DNA from: Gammaproteobacteria bacterium
GTDB taxonomy: Bacteria > Pseudomonadota > Gammaproteobacteria > Steroidobacterales > UBA11654
Reading direction: 5' to 3'
NCBI GenBank assembly: GCA_002691465.1
Contig: NZHP01000036.1
Coordinates: forward strand, 1 to 64,000
Length of the DNA: 64,000 bases
Shown: positions 18,198 through 29,675 of the stretch, piece after piece
Layout: every line of letters begins with the position of its first letter
Position numbering within the stretch: the first letter of the stretch is position 1
Made by a program: the position numbers and the translations under genes
The notes under the pieces: generated by a model
The model's database searches: none
What the model was told of the DNA's origin: nothing
The model's input: the letters and a program-made list of their open reading frames with translations, nothing else

Positions 18198-19187
18198 TCA
18201 CTCAGGATAAGAGAATTCATTTATGGCTTGAGAGTCTAAATCTTGATCGGAAAGAGCGATAATCATTGATTCCATATCATCAGGTATTGGCGAGGTCAGT
18301 GAGATCGTTTCCTCACTGATCGGATGTTTAAAACTCAAACGAAAAGCATGAAGTGCTTGTCGCTTAAAACTCATCAACATTTCCCTGCTCTCTTCTTTCA
18401 GATTTTTTGGAAATGCCAATCTCCCACCATATAACTGATCACCGAGTATGGGGTAATCAATGTGGTCCATATGAACTCTGATTTGATGGGTTCTTCCTGT
18501 ATCGAGACGAATTCCTATGAATGTATACCCTTTCAAGCGACGTAGAACTCTATAGTGTGTTCTTGATTCCCTGCCTATCTCTGAAACTTTAAATTTCAAT
18601 CGGTTATGCGGATCTCTAGCAAGATTTGCCTCAATCATTCCTCCTGCAACCATCTCACCTTTGCAAATTGATCGATATTCTCTTTGAATCAATCTTAACT
18701 GCATGTCTTTAACCAGTTGGTTGTATGCATCCGTTGTTTTTGCGGCCAGAATAAGTCCTGTTGTATCTTTATCTAAACGGTGAACCAATCCTGCTCTTGG
18801 TAAAATCTTTAAACCCTCATTATAAAAAAGTAATCCATTTTGAAGCGTCCCGCTCAAATTACCATGGCCTGGGTGAACAACCATTCCTGATGGTTTATCG
18901 ATGACAATGATATCGTCATCTTCATAGATTATGTTTAGATCCATCTGCTCTGCTTTTGTCTCTTCACGGTCTTCAAATTGAGGTAGGACAACAATAGCTT
19001 GGCCAGGATAAAGCAGCGTTTTGGGTTTAACCCTCGCGTTATCAAGTAAGATATTTCCTGTCTCTATCCAAGATTTAATCGATGATCTTGAAAATTGAGT
19101 CAGTATTGAGCTGATATACTTATCTATTCTCTGGTCTTTTCCTTCATCTTCGACCGTCAATTGAATTTTTTTAGTTTGCTTTTCCAT
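18198..19187 (-). CDS. rluD: 23S rRNA pseudouridine synthase RluD
   Basis: S4-like N-terminus; GLVHRLDKDTTGLILAAKT motif; divergent from bamD as in other gammaproteobacteria. Confidence 0.93.
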   Translation of the reverse strand: MEKQTKKIQLTVEDEGKDQRIDKYISSILTQFSRSSIKSWIETGNILLDNARVKPKTLLYPGQAIVVLPQFEDREETKAEQMDLNIIYEDDDIIVIDKPSGMVVHPGHGNLSGTLQNGLLFYNEGLKILPRAGLVHRLDKDTTGLILAAKTTDAYNQLVKDMQLRLIQREYRSICKGEMVAGGMIEANLARDPHNRLKFKVSEIGRESRTHYRVLRRLKGYTFIGIRLDTGRTHQIRVHMDHIDYPILGDQLYGGRLAFPKNLKEESREMLMSFKRQALHAFRLSFKHPISEETISLTSPIPDDMESMIIALSDQDLDSQAINEFSYPE

Positions 19188-19262
19188 CGTTAAAAATTAT
19201 TGTTCATGATCTTTTGATTACATTTTAGGCTATAATTCAGCGAATATTTAGCAATTAGAACA

Positions 19263-20051
19263 ATGCAAAACAAACTAATATATATTCTTTTCATATTCGT
19301 TCTCTTTACAGCAGGTTGCAGTAGAGAAGATGAGCAGACAGATACAAGGTCGTCCTCTGCAATTATTTATGACAGAGCTTCCAAAGCTATGGCCGCTGAA
19401 AACTATCGGAATGCAGTAAACTATTTGGAAGTCCTGACTACTTCTTTTCCATTCAGCAACGAAGCTAAGCAAGCGCAGCTGGATCTAATATTTGCTTATT
19501 ACAGTAGCAATGGGATGGAAGAGGCAATTGACGAGGCAAAACAATTCGAAAAAGAAAACCCAACGCATCCAAGGGTTGATTATGCATTATATATGAGAGG
19601 GCTCGCATTGTTTGAAGGGCAGCATAGTTGGTACCATGAATGGTTCAATGTTGACTTGAGCAAAAGACCACCTGCAAATACAGAAGAAGCTTTTTCTATT
19701 TTTTCACAGCTAATCAGAAGATATCCAACCAGCATTTATATTGATGATGCAACGCAGAGAATGACTTTTCTTAGAAATCGTCTTGCAAAGTATGAAAACC
19801 ATGTTGCAGAACATTATATGGAACGAGGTGCATACGTTGCAGCGGCGAATCGAGCGAAATACTCACTTGAGCAATATAACGGCGCCCCAGAGACAGTCAA
19901 ATCATTAGAGATTATTACAAGAGCATATGAAAAGCTTGGCATGTTGGACCTAGCGGATCAAGCGCGAGAAATTTATACAGTTAATATACCTGAGGGTTAC
20001 GAATCAGACTTAGAAGTTGATGGAGATAAGCCTTGGTATCGACTTTGGTAA
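19263..20051 (+). CDS. bamD: Outer membrane assembly lipoprotein BamD
   Basis: Lipobox FTAGCSR; TPR-like SFPFSNEAKQAQLDLIFAYY; RYPTSIYIDDATQRM. Confidence 0.93.
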   Translation: MQNKLIYILFIFVLFTAGCSREDEQTDTRSSSAIIYDRASKAMAAENYRNAVNYLEVLTTSFPFSNEAKQAQLDLIFAYYSSNGMEEAIDEAKQFEKENPTHPRVDYALYMRGLALFEGQHSWYHEWFNVDLSKRPPANTEEAFSIFSQLIRRYPTSIYIDDATQRMTFLRNRLAKYENHVAEHYMERGAYVAAANRAKYSLEQYNGAPETVKSLEIITRAYEKLGMLDLADQAREIYTVNIPEGYESDLEVDGDKPWYRLW

Positions 20052-20053
20052 AC

Positions 20054-20926
20054 TTATCGATTGAGTAAGTCTTTCATGATTTTGCCAATAAGCGCAGGCG
20101 AATCAGTAGTTACGACTCCAGCTTCATTCAAGGCTTCGTATTTGCTTAAAGCAGTTCCCTCATTTCCAGTAACTATTGCTCCTGCATGGCCCATTCTTTT
20201 CCCAGGAGGCGCTGAAACTCCAGCCACATAAGCAATAACAGGCTTGCTAATATTCTCTTTGATGAACTCAGCGGCCTTCTCTTCGTCTGAACCGCCAATT
20301 TCGCCAACCATTACGATGCCTTCTGTCGCTTGATCTTTCTCAAAGAGTGACAAACATTCAATAAAATTTAGACCCTTGATTGGATCACCACCTATCCCAA
20401 TACAGGTGCTTTGACCAAGACCACACATCGAAGTTTGATGAACAGCCTCATAAGTCAATGTACCCGATCTTGAAATGATGCCTACAGACCCTTTTTGATG
20501 AATAAAAGCTGGCATGATTCCAATCTTAGTTTCTTCAGGTGTTATGATGCCAGGACAGTTTGGTCCCAATAGTATAGAGTCAGAACCATTGAGCATAGCT
20601 TTAACTTCGATCATATCTTGTACAGGGACTCCCTCGGTGATACAAACAATAAGCCCTATTTCAGATTCAATTGCTGATTTCATTGCATCTGCCGCAAATT
20701 TCGCCGGAACAAATATCATGCTGACGTCTATTTCTAACCCTGCTTTGGCTTCAGCAACTGAATTAAAAACTGGAACATCAAGATGAGTTGATCCACCTTT
20801 TCCTGGAGTTACTCCAGCTACAATATTTGAACCGTATTCAATACATTGTTCTGCATGAAAAGAGCCTTGGGAACCTGTGATTCCCTGACAGAGGATTCTA
20901 GTCTCTTTATTCACTAAAACACTCAT
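20054..20926 (-). CDS. sucD: Succinyl-CoA ligase alpha subunit
   Basis: [44 protein letters not shown]. Confidence 0.96.
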   Translation of the reverse strand: MSVLVNKETRILCQGITGSQGSFHAEQCIEYGSNIVAGVTPGKGGSTHLDVPVFNSVAEAKAGLEIDVSMIFVPAKFAADAMKSAIESEIGLIVCITEGVPVQDMIEVKAMLNGSDSILLGPNCPGIITPEETKIGIMPAFIHQKGSVGIISRSGTLTYEAVHQTSMCGLGQSTCIGIGGDPIKGLNFIECLSLFEKDQATEGIVMVGEIGGSDEEKAAEFIKENISKPVIAYVAGVSAPPGKRMGHAGAIVTGNEGTALSKYEALNEAGVVTTDSPALIGKIMKDLLNR

Positions 20927-22095
20927 TCTGTTTTTCCTTTAATTGAAGCCACTACTTTTATTGCAGCATCTGTAAGATCACTAGCTGAAATAATCTTCAT
21001 TCCTGATTCTTCGAGAATTTTTGTACCCAATTCAACATTTGTTCCCTGCAAGCGAACAACAATGGGTATATCTATGGCCGTTGATTTCACGGCTTCATAA
21101 ATACCTTGGGCAATTATATCGCAACGAACAATCCCACCAAAAATATTGATTAAAATAGCATCGACATTGGGATTTTCCATAATAATCTCAATTGCTATCT
21201 TGACTCTTTCGGTTGTAGCACCTCCGCCCACATCTAGAAAATTTGCCGGCTCACCTCCATGCAGTTTGATTAGATCCATGGTGGCCATTGCGAGCCCCGC
21301 TCCATTGACCATGCAAGCAATATTTCCATCCAGAGAAACATAGCTTAAATCATGATTTGAAGCCTTGACTTCGAGCTCATTTTCCTGAGAGTCATCTTTG
21401 TATGATAAGAGCTCATGTTGTCTGAACAATGCATTGCTTTCGATCGATATCTTTGCATCCAGAGCAATGAGCTGATTGTCATCGTCCAAAATAAGAGGAT
21501 TCACCTCGATCAGATTTGCATCCTTATCTTTGGCAATTTCAAACATCTTCCTTGTGATGGAAATAAATTGAGATTGTATATCATCAACAAATTCCATTCG
21601 ATCTGCCATTTCTTTTAAAGAGCCTATTTCTAGACCTTTTAATGGGTCTATCGTGTAGTTGATGATCTTATCTGGAGACTCTTCAGCAACAGCTTCTATG
21701 TCAACTCCGCCCTCTTTTGATGCAATGAATGTCCATGATTCTTTTGTTCGATCAACCAATAAGCTTAGATAATATTCACTTTGAATTGATGTACCTGATT
21801 CGATATAGACCTGGCTAACTGGCAGCCCCAGATCATCAGTTTGCTTTGTTATCAAATTACTTCCAAGCATTTCAGCAGCTCTTTCTTGAACCTCATCTAT
21901 GCTCTTTGCAATTTTGACTCCCCCGGCTTTTCCGCGCCCACCAGCATGAACTTGAGCCTTAACCACCCATATATCAGACTGAAGTTTCTCTGCTGCTGAT
22001 TTCGCTTCATCTGGAGAATTGGCTATTTTTCCTTTTAATACCGGTATGCCATGATCTAAAAATAGCTTCTTTGACTGGTATTCATGTAAATTCAT
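20923..22095 (-). CDS. sucC: Succinyl-CoA ligase beta subunit
   Basis: [52 protein letters not shown]. Confidence 0.96.
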   Translation of the reverse strand: MNLHEYQSKKLFLDHGIPVLKGKIANSPDEAKSAAEKLQSDIWVVKAQVHAGGRGKAGGVKIAKSIDEVQERAAEMLGSNLITKQTDDLGLPVSQVYIESGTSIQSEYYLSLLVDRTKESWTFIASKEGGVDIEAVAEESPDKIINYTIDPLKGLEIGSLKEMADRMEFVDDIQSQFISITRKMFEIAKDKDANLIEVNPLILDDDNQLIALDAKISIESNALFRQHELLSYKDDSQENELEVKASNHDLSYVSLDGNIACMVNGAGLAMATMDLIKLHGGEPANFLDVGGGATTERVKIAIEIIMENPNVDAILINIFGGIVRCDIIAQGIYEAVKSTAIDIPIVVRLQGTNVELGTKILEESGMKIISASDLTDAAIKVVASIKGKTE

Positions 22096-22188
22096 AATTT
22101 GAAACTCAAAAGATTAGTCACAGACTCATAACAAGAATGATATTTTGATCTAAACTGTAATCTATTGAAACCTTTTTTCTAATAATTT

Positions 22189-22791
22189 ATGGATGAAAGT
22201 AAAAAAATAGGACTGACAGGTGGAATAGCATCTGGAAAAACAACTGTCAGCGATTGTTTTAAAAATATTGGCACTCAAGTAATCGATGCCGATGAGATTT
22301 CTCATGACGTTACAAAACCTGATGGCTCAGCATTCAAAGATATTATATCCTCTTTTGGGCCAGATATTCTCGATGAGAATGGATGGATCAATAGAAAAAA
22401 AATGAGGTCTATTATCTTTGATGATGTGAGCAAGAAAAAGATGCTTGAGAAAATCATACACCCCAAGGTCAGGAAAGAAATGCTTAAAGCAATCAATCAA
22501 TCTAATGATCATTATTTGATCATTTCGGTACCCTTATTGGTTGAGACTGGAATGAATCAAATGATGGACAGAACTCTTGTTGTGGACTGCTCAGAGTCTA
22601 CTCAAATAGAGCGACTGATGGATAGAGACAAGATTACTTTTGATGAAGCAAAGTCCATAATGGCCAATCAAGCAATTAGATCAGATCGTCAAAGATTTGC
22701 CGATGACTTGATTGTTAATGAAAAAAATGTCACTTTGAAAGAATTAGAAAAGCAAGTGTTTGATCTTCACAAGCGCTATTCCAAACTATAA
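22189..22791 (+). CDS. coaE: Dephospho-CoA kinase
   Basis: IGLTGGIASGKTTVSDCFKNIGTQVIDADEISHDV. Confidence 0.95.
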   Translation: MDESKKIGLTGGIASGKTTVSDCFKNIGTQVIDADEISHDVTKPDGSAFKDIISSFGPDILDENGWINRKKMRSIIFDDVSKKKMLEKIIHPKVRKEMLKAINQSNDHYLIISVPLLVETGMNQMMDRTLVVDCSESTQIERLMDRDKITFDEAKSIMANQAIRSDRQRFADDLIVNEKNVTLKELEKQVFDLHKRYSKL

Positions 22792-22805
22792 AAAGCTTCA
22801 GATAC

Positions 22806-23561
22806 ATGGAACAGGGAATATATGAATTACCACTTAATGAAAGGCTAAGAACTTTCATGAGAATAGAATTCTTATTCAATCGACTAAATACTTTCAGTGG
22901 CTCAAAAGATCAATGGCAGATCAGAACAACAATTCATACTCTTCTTGAAATTTATACGATCTTAGCAAGAACGGATGTTAGGAGAGAGGTATTGGCAGAT
23001 TTGGATCGCTACATTATTCAAATGCAGAGATTTCAATCAATGCCCAATGCTGATAATGAGATGGCAACAAACTTATTGGAAGATCTGAACATCATAAAAG
23101 ATAAAATGCTCAGTCTTGGAACTGGATACCTTCATCCACTGAGAGACGATGACTACATTTCAGCACTCTTACACAGACACACATTGCCAGGGGGTAAAGC
23201 TGAGTTTGATATGCCTCGTTACAAGTTTTGGCTAGAGGGAGACCCAAAAACTGTCAAAGATGATTTAAATGGATGGATAAATATAATCGAACCGATATGT
23301 AGCGGAATTGAGAAACTGTTGTGGATTATAAGAGAAAGCAGTGAGCCGATTGGAACTGTTGCAAATACTGGTCAGTATAATCATCAAATTGGTAAAACAG
23401 CTCAAATCTCACTCATAAGGGTTTTTCTAGAAAATTCATCTGTCTATCCAGAAATTAGTGGGGGTAGGCACATGATTGCAATTAGGTTTTTAGAAAGGGA
23501 TATAGACGGCCGTTTCCTTCAAACTGAAGAAAATATTGAATTTAAGCTATCCCTCTGCTGA
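22806..23561 (+). CDS. zapD: Cell division protein ZapD
   Basis: YELPLNERLRTFMRIEFLFNRL; directly after coaE as in E. coli. Confidence 0.92.
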   Translation: MEQGIYELPLNERLRTFMRIEFLFNRLNTFSGSKDQWQIRTTIHTLLEIYTILARTDVRREVLADLDRYIIQMQRFQSMPNADNEMATNLLEDLNIIKDKMLSLGTGYLHPLRDDDYISALLHRHTLPGGKAEFDMPRYKFWLEGDPKTVKDDLNGWINIIEPICSGIEKLLWIIRESSEPIGTVANTGQYNHQIGKTAQISLIRVFLENSSVYPEISGGRHMIAIRFLERDIDGRFLQTEENIEFKLSLC

Positions 23562-23578
23562 GTGATTCATTAATCACT
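23561..23578. terminator. Small perfect hairpin at the zapD/secA convergent junction (AGTGATT-CATT-AATCACT)
   Basis: 7-bp stem and 4-nt loop spanning the 12-bp convergent spacer and overlapping the secA stop; no clear T tract. Confidence 0.35.
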
Positions 23579-26279
23579 GCGAAATCATTCCGTGACATTT
23601 TTTGTATTTTTTACCTGAACCACATGGACATGGTTCATTCCGTCCAATCTTGTCTTGACCTCTGATAAATGTCTTTGTATCACTCTTCTTTTGTCCCGAA
23701 TCTGAGGGCTTAAATGCTGACCCTTGATTATGTGATAATCTAACACTATCCTTCTTTTGTGACTGTAGATTAACCGATTCAGCATCCTCTTCACCCCTAA
23801 ATCTAGCTTTTGCCAATATCCCAATGGCATTGGTCTTCAACTGATCCATCATGAAAGAAAACATCTCAAATGACTCCCTCTTGTATTCTTGCTTTGGATT
23901 TTTTTGGGCATAACCTCTGAGATGAATGCCCTGACGAAGATGATCCATTGATGCCAAATGCTCTCTCCATTGCATGTCCAGCTGCTGAATCATTATGGCT
24001 TTTTCAATCTCTCTCATTGGACGCTGGCCTATTGCATTTTCTTTAATACTGTAGTTCTTTTTAAACTCTTGATGTACAACATTCCAAACATTGTCCTCAT
24101 TGATAGTTTCGTCTCTTTCTATAATGCTTTCCAAGTCAATATCAATCATGTAGTCATTCAGGAGAGCTTGTTGCAAGCCGTCTAGATCCCATGTTTCTTC
24201 CATTGATTCAGGCTCTATATACTGACTAACCAAATCTTGGATCACTTCCTCGCTAATACCATCAATCATCTCACCTATACTTTCAGCATCTAAAATATCC
24301 TTCCTCAACTGATAAATTACACTTCTCTGATCATTGGCTACATCATCATATTCCAATAAGTTTTTTCGAATATCGAAGTTGTGAGACTCGACTTTTGTTT
24401 GCGCTCTCTCAATTTGTTTAGTTAGAAGATTGCTCTCGATAGCCTCTTCTTCTTCCATGCCAACTCTGGATAACATTGTTTGTGTTTTCTGAGGATCGCC
24501 AAATATTCTCAATAAATCGTCGTCCAAGGACAAATAGAATCTGCTCGAACCAGGATCGCCCTGCCTACCAGATCGGCCTCTCAATTGATTGTCGATTCTT
24601 CTAGACTCATGACGCTCTGTGCCAATGATATGCAATCCGCCAGCATCAATAACTTCTTGGTGTCTTTCAGACCATTCTTTTCTAATTTGATCAATATGAT
24701 CTTTGGAAATACCGTCACCGTGTGACTTTATCTCTGCATCTAAATTCCCACCGAGAACAATATCTGTTCCTCGGCCCGCCATATTTGTTGCGATGGTCAC
24801 GGCACCTGGTTTTCCAGCCTGCGCAATAATCATAGATTCTTTTTTATGTTGTTTTGCATTGAGAACTTCGTGCTTAATTTTTTCTTTCTGCAGAAGTTTT
24901 GAAATAAATTCTGAATTCTCAATGGACGCTGTTCCCAATAAAACTGGCTGTCCTATCTCTTGCTTCTCTTTGATATCAGTAATGATATTCCTAAATTTAC
25001 CATCTTGATTTAGATAGACAAGATCAGGCATATCTTTACGAATCATTGGCTCATGTGTTGGTATAACGACAACCTCTAATCCATAGATTTGCTGAAACTC
25101 AAATGCCTCTGTATCAGCTGTTCCTGTCATACCAGATAATGTGTTGTATAGTCTAAAATAGTTTTGAAAAGTAATAGAAGCAATGGTCTGATTTTCTTCC
25201 TTAATTCTTAGATTTTCCTTTGCTTCAACTGCTTGATGTAAACCATCAGACCATCTTCTTCCAGCCATTGTCCGGCCTGTAAACTCATCGACGATAATAA
25301 CTTCACCTTCTTTTACAATGTAATCAACATCTTTTTGAAACAGCTTATGAGCCCTAATGGCTGCATTGATATGATGCATCAAACGAATATTTTGTGGATC
25401 GTATAAACTTTCCCCAGTTTTAAGTAAACCCATCCCGTTTAGAATTCTCTCAACACTCGAATGCCCCAATTCTGTGAGATAAATCTGTTTTGTTTTTTCA
25501 TCAACTGTGAAATCTTTTGTATCTTCTTCATCAATTGCTTCTTCCAACTTGGGCACAATTGAATTCATTCTCTGATATAGCTCTGTACTATCATCTGCTC
25601 TGCCAGAAATGATTAGGGGAGTTCTTGCTTCATCAATTAATATTGAGTCTACTTCGTCTACAATCGCAAACCCTAAAGACCCTTGAGATTGATTCTCCTT
25701 CTCAAAAGCAAGATTGTCTCTTAAGTAATCAAAACCGAATTCATTGTTTGTGCCATAGGTTATATTGCAATCATATGATTCCTTTCTTTCTCTCGGGTTT
25801 TGTTCTGACTTAATACATCCAACGGTAAGTCCTAAAAATTCATAGATGGGTTTCATCCATGCAGCATCTCTTTCTGCAAGATATTCATTGACTGTGACGA
25901 TATGAACAGACTCTCCTGAAATCGAATTGAGATATGCCGGTAATGTTGAAACGAGTGTCTTGCCCTCTCCTGTTTTCATCTCAGCGATTTTTCCCTGATG
26001 AAGCGTTATCCCTCCAATCATTTGTGCATCATAATGTCTAAGGCCTAATGTTCTTATGGATGCTTCTCTTACAACAGCGAATGCTTCTGGGAGTATTTCA
26101 TCCAGATCATTATGTTTTTCATATTTAGACTTTAACTCTTCCGTCTTAGCTAATATTTCTTGATCTGAGAGACTCTTTAAATGATCCTCAAAAAGATTGA
26201 TCTCATCTACAATCTTTGAATAATCGGCCAATAGCCTATCATTGCGACTACCGAATATCTTTTTGAATAATTTTTTCAA
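23574..26279 (-). CDS. secA: Preprotein translocase subunit SecA
   Basis: [33 protein letters not shown]-terminal zinc motif [19 protein letters not shown]. Confidence 0.98.
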   Translation of the reverse strand: MKKLFKKIFGSRNDRLLADYSKIVDEINLFEDHLKSLSDQEILAKTEELKSKYEKHNDLDEILPEAFAVVREASIRTLGLRHYDAQMIGGITLHQGKIAEMKTGEGKTLVSTLPAYLNSISGESVHIVTVNEYLAERDAAWMKPIYEFLGLTVGCIKSEQNPRERKESYDCNITYGTNNEFGFDYLRDNLAFEKENQSQGSLGFAIVDEVDSILIDEARTPLIISGRADDSTELYQRMNSIVPKLEEAIDEEDTKDFTVDEKTKQIYLTELGHSSVERILNGMGLLKTGESLYDPQNIRLMHHINAAIRAHKLFQKDVDYIVKEGEVIIVDEFTGRTMAGRRWSDGLHQAVEAKENLRIKEENQTIASITFQNYFRLYNTLSGMTGTADTEAFEFQQIYGLEVVVIPTHEPMIRKDMPDLVYLNQDGKFRNIITDIKEKQEIGQPVLLGTASIENSEFISKLLQKEKIKHEVLNAKQHKKESMIIAQAGKPGAVTIATNMAGRGTDIVLGGNLDAEIKSHGDGISKDHIDQIRKEWSERHQEVIDAGGLHIIGTERHESRRIDNQLRGRSGRQGDPGSSRFYLSLDDDLLRIFGDPQKTQTMLSRVGMEEEEAIESNLLTKQIERAQTKVESHNFDIRKNLLEYDDVANDQRSVIYQLRKDILDAESIGEMIDGISEEVIQDLVSQYIEPESMEETWDLDGLQQALLNDYMIDIDLESIIERDETINEDNVWNVVHQEFKKNYSIKENAIGQRPMREIEKAIMIQQLDMQWREHLASMDHLRQGIHLRGYAQKNPKQEYKRESFEMFSFMMDQLKTNAIGILAKARFRGEEDAESVNLQSQKKDSVRLSHNQGSAFKPSDSGQKKSDTKTFIRGQDKIGRNEPCPCGSGKKYKKCHGMISQ

Positions 26280-26396
26280 TTGAAAGCCTTCTTTAAATTC
26301 TCCATGAGTAAATTAATCCCCATAGAATTATTAGGCTGATATTATACTTCTAAGAAAAATAATTTTGCCCAATAGTTCACTTTCGACAAATTAATC

Positions 26397-26684
26397 ATGA
26401 AGCATATATCAGAGATTATAAGAGAAGATTTAGGGTTGAATAGGAAAAATTCAAGCCTCCTCCATAAAAAAACAAAAATATATAAGCATCTTATAGAGAG
26501 CCTAAAAGATAAACCTTGCATAATTGAAAATGCTTATCAAAAGGAAGAAACACTTTATATAGAGTGTAATAGTGCTGAAGAAACAGATGCCTTGAGATAT
26601 GAAGAAAGAAATATTAAGAAAATATTATCTAAAATAAATGTCTTTCCAGACAAGATTAAATTCAGAACAAAGGTTGGGAATTAA
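26397..26684 (+). CDS. DUF721/DciA-like protein
   Basis: 95 aa; locus between lpxC and secA and the C-terminal pattern (IECNSAEETDALRYEERNIKKILSKI) fit DciA/DUF721. Confidence 0.6.
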   Translation: MKHISEIIREDLGLNRKNSSLLHKKTKIYKHLIESLKDKPCIIENAYQKEETLYIECNSAEETDALRYEERNIKKILSKINVFPDKIKFRTKVGN

Positions 26685-27595
26685 GTTTTACCCAATGCAG
26701 CTGTCCAATATGATATTGGAATTTCCTTTATGTCCTCTTCCTCTACTTCTTCCCAAGCTGAGGAATCAGCGTAGAGTTTCCTGATTAACTTATTATTCAG
26801 GTCATGGCCAGATTTATAACCATAATATTCACCGACCAAGATATGGCCCATGAGATATAAATCTCCAATAGCATCTAAAATTTTATGTCTAACAAACTCA
26901 TCCTCAAACCTGAGTCCATCTTTATTGATGATTGTGTAATCATCGAGGACAATGGCATTATCCAAGCTTCCGCCTAATGCTAGATTATTTGATCTCAATG
27001 ATTCGATGTCTCTCAAAAATCCAAATGTTCTGGCCCTTGAAATATGCTCTAGAAAATTCATAGTGGAAAAATCAAAAGTAAAATGAGTTAACTCGTTCTG
27101 AATCATTGGGTGCTCAAATTCAATATCAAATGTCAGGCGGTAACCATCGAATGGTCTAAACTCTGCAAATTTACCATCTTCTTCTACTCTTATATTCTTT
27201 TTTATTCTGAGGAACTTCTTGGCTGCTAATTGTTCTTCAATGCCCGCTGACTCTATGAGAAGAATGAAAGATGCTGCACTTCCATCCATAATTGGTATCT
27301 CGGGGCCATGAAGATCAATGTATAGATTATCAATACCAAGTCCCGCCAATGCAGAGAGTAAATGCTCAATAGTCATGACTGAAGTATCATTCTGAGATAT
27401 TGTGGTTCCAAGATTTGTATCGGTTACGTTCTCAGAAATAGCATGAACTTCCTTTACCGGAATGGTATCCATTCTCCTGAACCTTATTCCAGAGTTCTCA
27501 GAAGCGGGTCGCAATGTCATTTGTACCTTTTTGCCGCTGTGCAAGCCAACGCCTGATGTCTCTATGGTTTTTGCTATAGTTCTTTGATGTAACAT
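26681..27595 (-). CDS. lpxC: UDP-3-O-acyl-N-acetylglucosamine deacetylase
   Basis: QRTIAKTIETSGVGLHSGKKV; MTIEHLLSALAGLGIDN; EFVRHKILDAIGDLYLMGH. Confidence 0.97.
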   Translation of the reverse strand: MLHQRTIAKTIETSGVGLHSGKKVQMTLRPASENSGIRFRRMDTIPVKEVHAISENVTDTNLGTTISQNDTSVMTIEHLLSALAGLGIDNLYIDLHGPEIPIMDGSAASFILLIESAGIEEQLAAKKFLRIKKNIRVEEDGKFAEFRPFDGYRLTFDIEFEHPMIQNELTHFTFDFSTMNFLEHISRARTFGFLRDIESLRSNNLALGGSLDNAIVLDDYTIINKDGLRFEDEFVRHKILDAIGDLYLMGHILVGEYYGYKSGHDLNNKLIRKLYADSSAWEEVEEEDIKEIPISYWTAALGKT

Positions 27596-27672
27596 CTATC
27601 TTTTCAATATAAATCAATAATATAGGCAGACAAAGACTAACATAAAGAATTTATATCCCAAATATCTTTTTT

Positions 27673-28905
27673 TTATAGATTTGAAGAAAACCAATTTTGT
27701 ATTTTTTGGAATAAAGGTGCTGAGGATTTTTGTTTTACCAAATCAGCTGGCTTAGATTTATATTTTTCGAGAGCATAGAGCAAAAGTCCTGCGCCAGTAG
27801 CATTTTCAGGTCCATTAATGGATTCAAATGCTCCACTCATCGGTTTGGGATAACCTAATCTAACATCACAGCCAAAAACAGCCTCGGCCAATTCTACAGC
27901 GCCATCTAATTTAGAGGCGCCACCAGTTAGAATGACCCCTGCCCTTAAGCTCTCAAGACTAATCTTACCCACTTCTGTATTAATCACTTCAAATATTTCC
28001 TCATACCGTTGCTCGACAACCGAAGCCAACACCTTTCTGTCAGTTTTTCTTGCTTCTCGATCACCAACACTCGGAACATCGATTAACTTATCCGTGCCGT
28101 TTAGTTTTGAGAGTGTCGCAGCATGCTTAATTTTGATTATTTCAGCTTCGTCAACGGGTGTTTTTAATTCATGAGCTATATCTTTTGTGACATGATCACC
28201 ACCAACAGGAATGACCTTTGTGGTTATAATCTGACCATCCTTAAAAATTGCAATATCAGTGGTTCCACCACCGATATCAATCAAACAAGCGCCCAATTCT
28301 TTTTCGTCTTGCGATAGAACGGACATACTTGATGCAAGCGGCTCAAGGACAACTTCTTGGATATCAAGGTCGCAATGATAGAGTGACTTTACAATGTTTT
28401 CCTCGGCTGTTCTCGAAATAGTTACAATGTGAACATCAGCTTCTAGTCTGATTCCTGACATGCCTATAGGTTCTGAAATTCCATCTTGCCCATCAATAAC
28501 AAAATCTTTCGGAAGCACATGCAGAATCCTCTCCTCAGATGGAATCTTCATGGCAATGGATGCATCAACTGCTCCATCAATATCTTCTTGTGATACTTCT
28601 CCCTCATTGATGCGAACAAATCCATGACCATCATAACTTCTGACATGGCTGCCAGCTATGCCTGCAAAAACTGTATTAATATCACATTCTGCAATTCTTT
28701 CTGCTTGCTTGATTGCTTTTCCAATGGAATCCACGGTAGATTCAATGTTGACCACTACACCCTTCTTTAATCCTCGAGAAGGCTCTGTTCCTACTCCAAT
28801 AATTTTTAGTTCATTATCACCGTTGATTTCTGCAATCAATGCTACGATCTTGGATGTTCCAATATCCACAGATGCGATGATTTCACTTGAGCTACTTCTT
28901 ACCAT
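27673..28905 (-). CDS. ftsA: Cell division protein FtsA
   Basis: IIASVDIGTSKIVALIAEI; LIDIGGGTTDIAIFKDGQI; GVILTGGASKLDGAVELAE. Confidence 0.96.
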   Translation of the reverse strand: MVRSSSSEIIASVDIGTSKIVALIAEINGDNELKIIGVGTEPSRGLKKGVVVNIESTVDSIGKAIKQAERIAECDINTVFAGIAGSHVRSYDGHGFVRINEGEVSQEDIDGAVDASIAMKIPSEERILHVLPKDFVIDGQDGISEPIGMSGIRLEADVHIVTISRTAEENIVKSLYHCDLDIQEVVLEPLASSMSVLSQDEKELGACLIDIGGGTTDIAIFKDGQIITTKVIPVGGDHVTKDIAHELKTPVDEAEIIKIKHAATLSKLNGTDKLIDVPSVGDREARKTDRKVLASVVEQRYEEIFEVINTEVGKISLESLRAGVILTGGASKLDGAVELAEAVFGCDVRLGYPKPMSGAFESINGPENATGAGLLLYALEKYKSKPADLVKQKSSAPLFQKIQNWFSSNL

Positions 28906-28913
28906 TTGAATAT

Positions 28914-29672
28914 TTAGTTTCTTTTCTTAACTGAAAAACCTTCTGTATACCTTAGGTCAATATATTCAATTACTGTCAAATTATCTAATAGAGATTCATC
29001 CCATATCATCAAAAATCGATCAAATCTCTCTGTGATATTCTCCTTACCAAATCGTATAGTGATATCAGGCCTAATTGTAATGCTCCAAGATCCCTTAAAA
29101 TCTAGCATCACTTGCTCTATCAGAATTCCTCTTATAGCTAATTCTTCTTTAAATGATAGATACTTTTCAAAAACTATCTCTTCCTGACCATCTGGTCCAT
29201 AAAATTCAACCAATCCGTTTGGTAATGTCTGCTGATTGAGAATAAAGAGAGTGCCTTTTGAGTTCATAATGGACTCACTGTTCCATCTACCAATAATTTG
29301 CTCCTCTTCAATATAGATATTTATTTGATTTGGCCATCGCCTTTCAAGGCTCGCACTTTTTACCCAATTAAATGTTTCAATTTCTTCTTTTAGCTGACTC
29401 AAACCAATTTGCAAAAACCCTTTATTATAGATCTTTGATGAAATGGCGCTCAAATCATCCAAAGATACCCTATTGATTTCGTTCAGATATTGAACCTCAG
29501 TAATTTTCTGATTAATGATTGAAAATATAGAAAATGTAGTCGCTGACAGAATAGTCAGAAAAATTAACCTCTTAATCATTCCCCTTTTATTTCTTTCTCG
29601 ATTGGACTTTACCCCGTAAGAAAATCTATTTTTCCGTTTATTCTTTTTAGATATTTTTGATAGTAATGCCAA
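28914..29672 (-). CDS. ftsQ: Cell division protein FtsQ
   Basis: N-terminal TM then POTRA-like ...FNWVKSASLERRWPNQINIYIEEEQIIGRWN; position upstream of ftsA. Confidence 0.92.
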   Translation of the reverse strand: MALLSKISKKNKRKNRFSYGVKSNRERNKRGMIKRLIFLTILSATTFSIFSIINQKITEVQYLNEINRVSLDDLSAISSKIYNKGFLQIGLSQLKEEIETFNWVKSASLERRWPNQINIYIEEEQIIGRWNSESIMNSKGTLFILNQQTLPNGLVEFYGPDGQEEIVFEKYLSFKEELAIRGILIEQVMLDFKGSWSITIRPDITIRFGKENITERFDRFLMIWDESLLDNLTVIEYIDLRYTEGFSVKKRN

Positions 29673-29675
29673 TTT

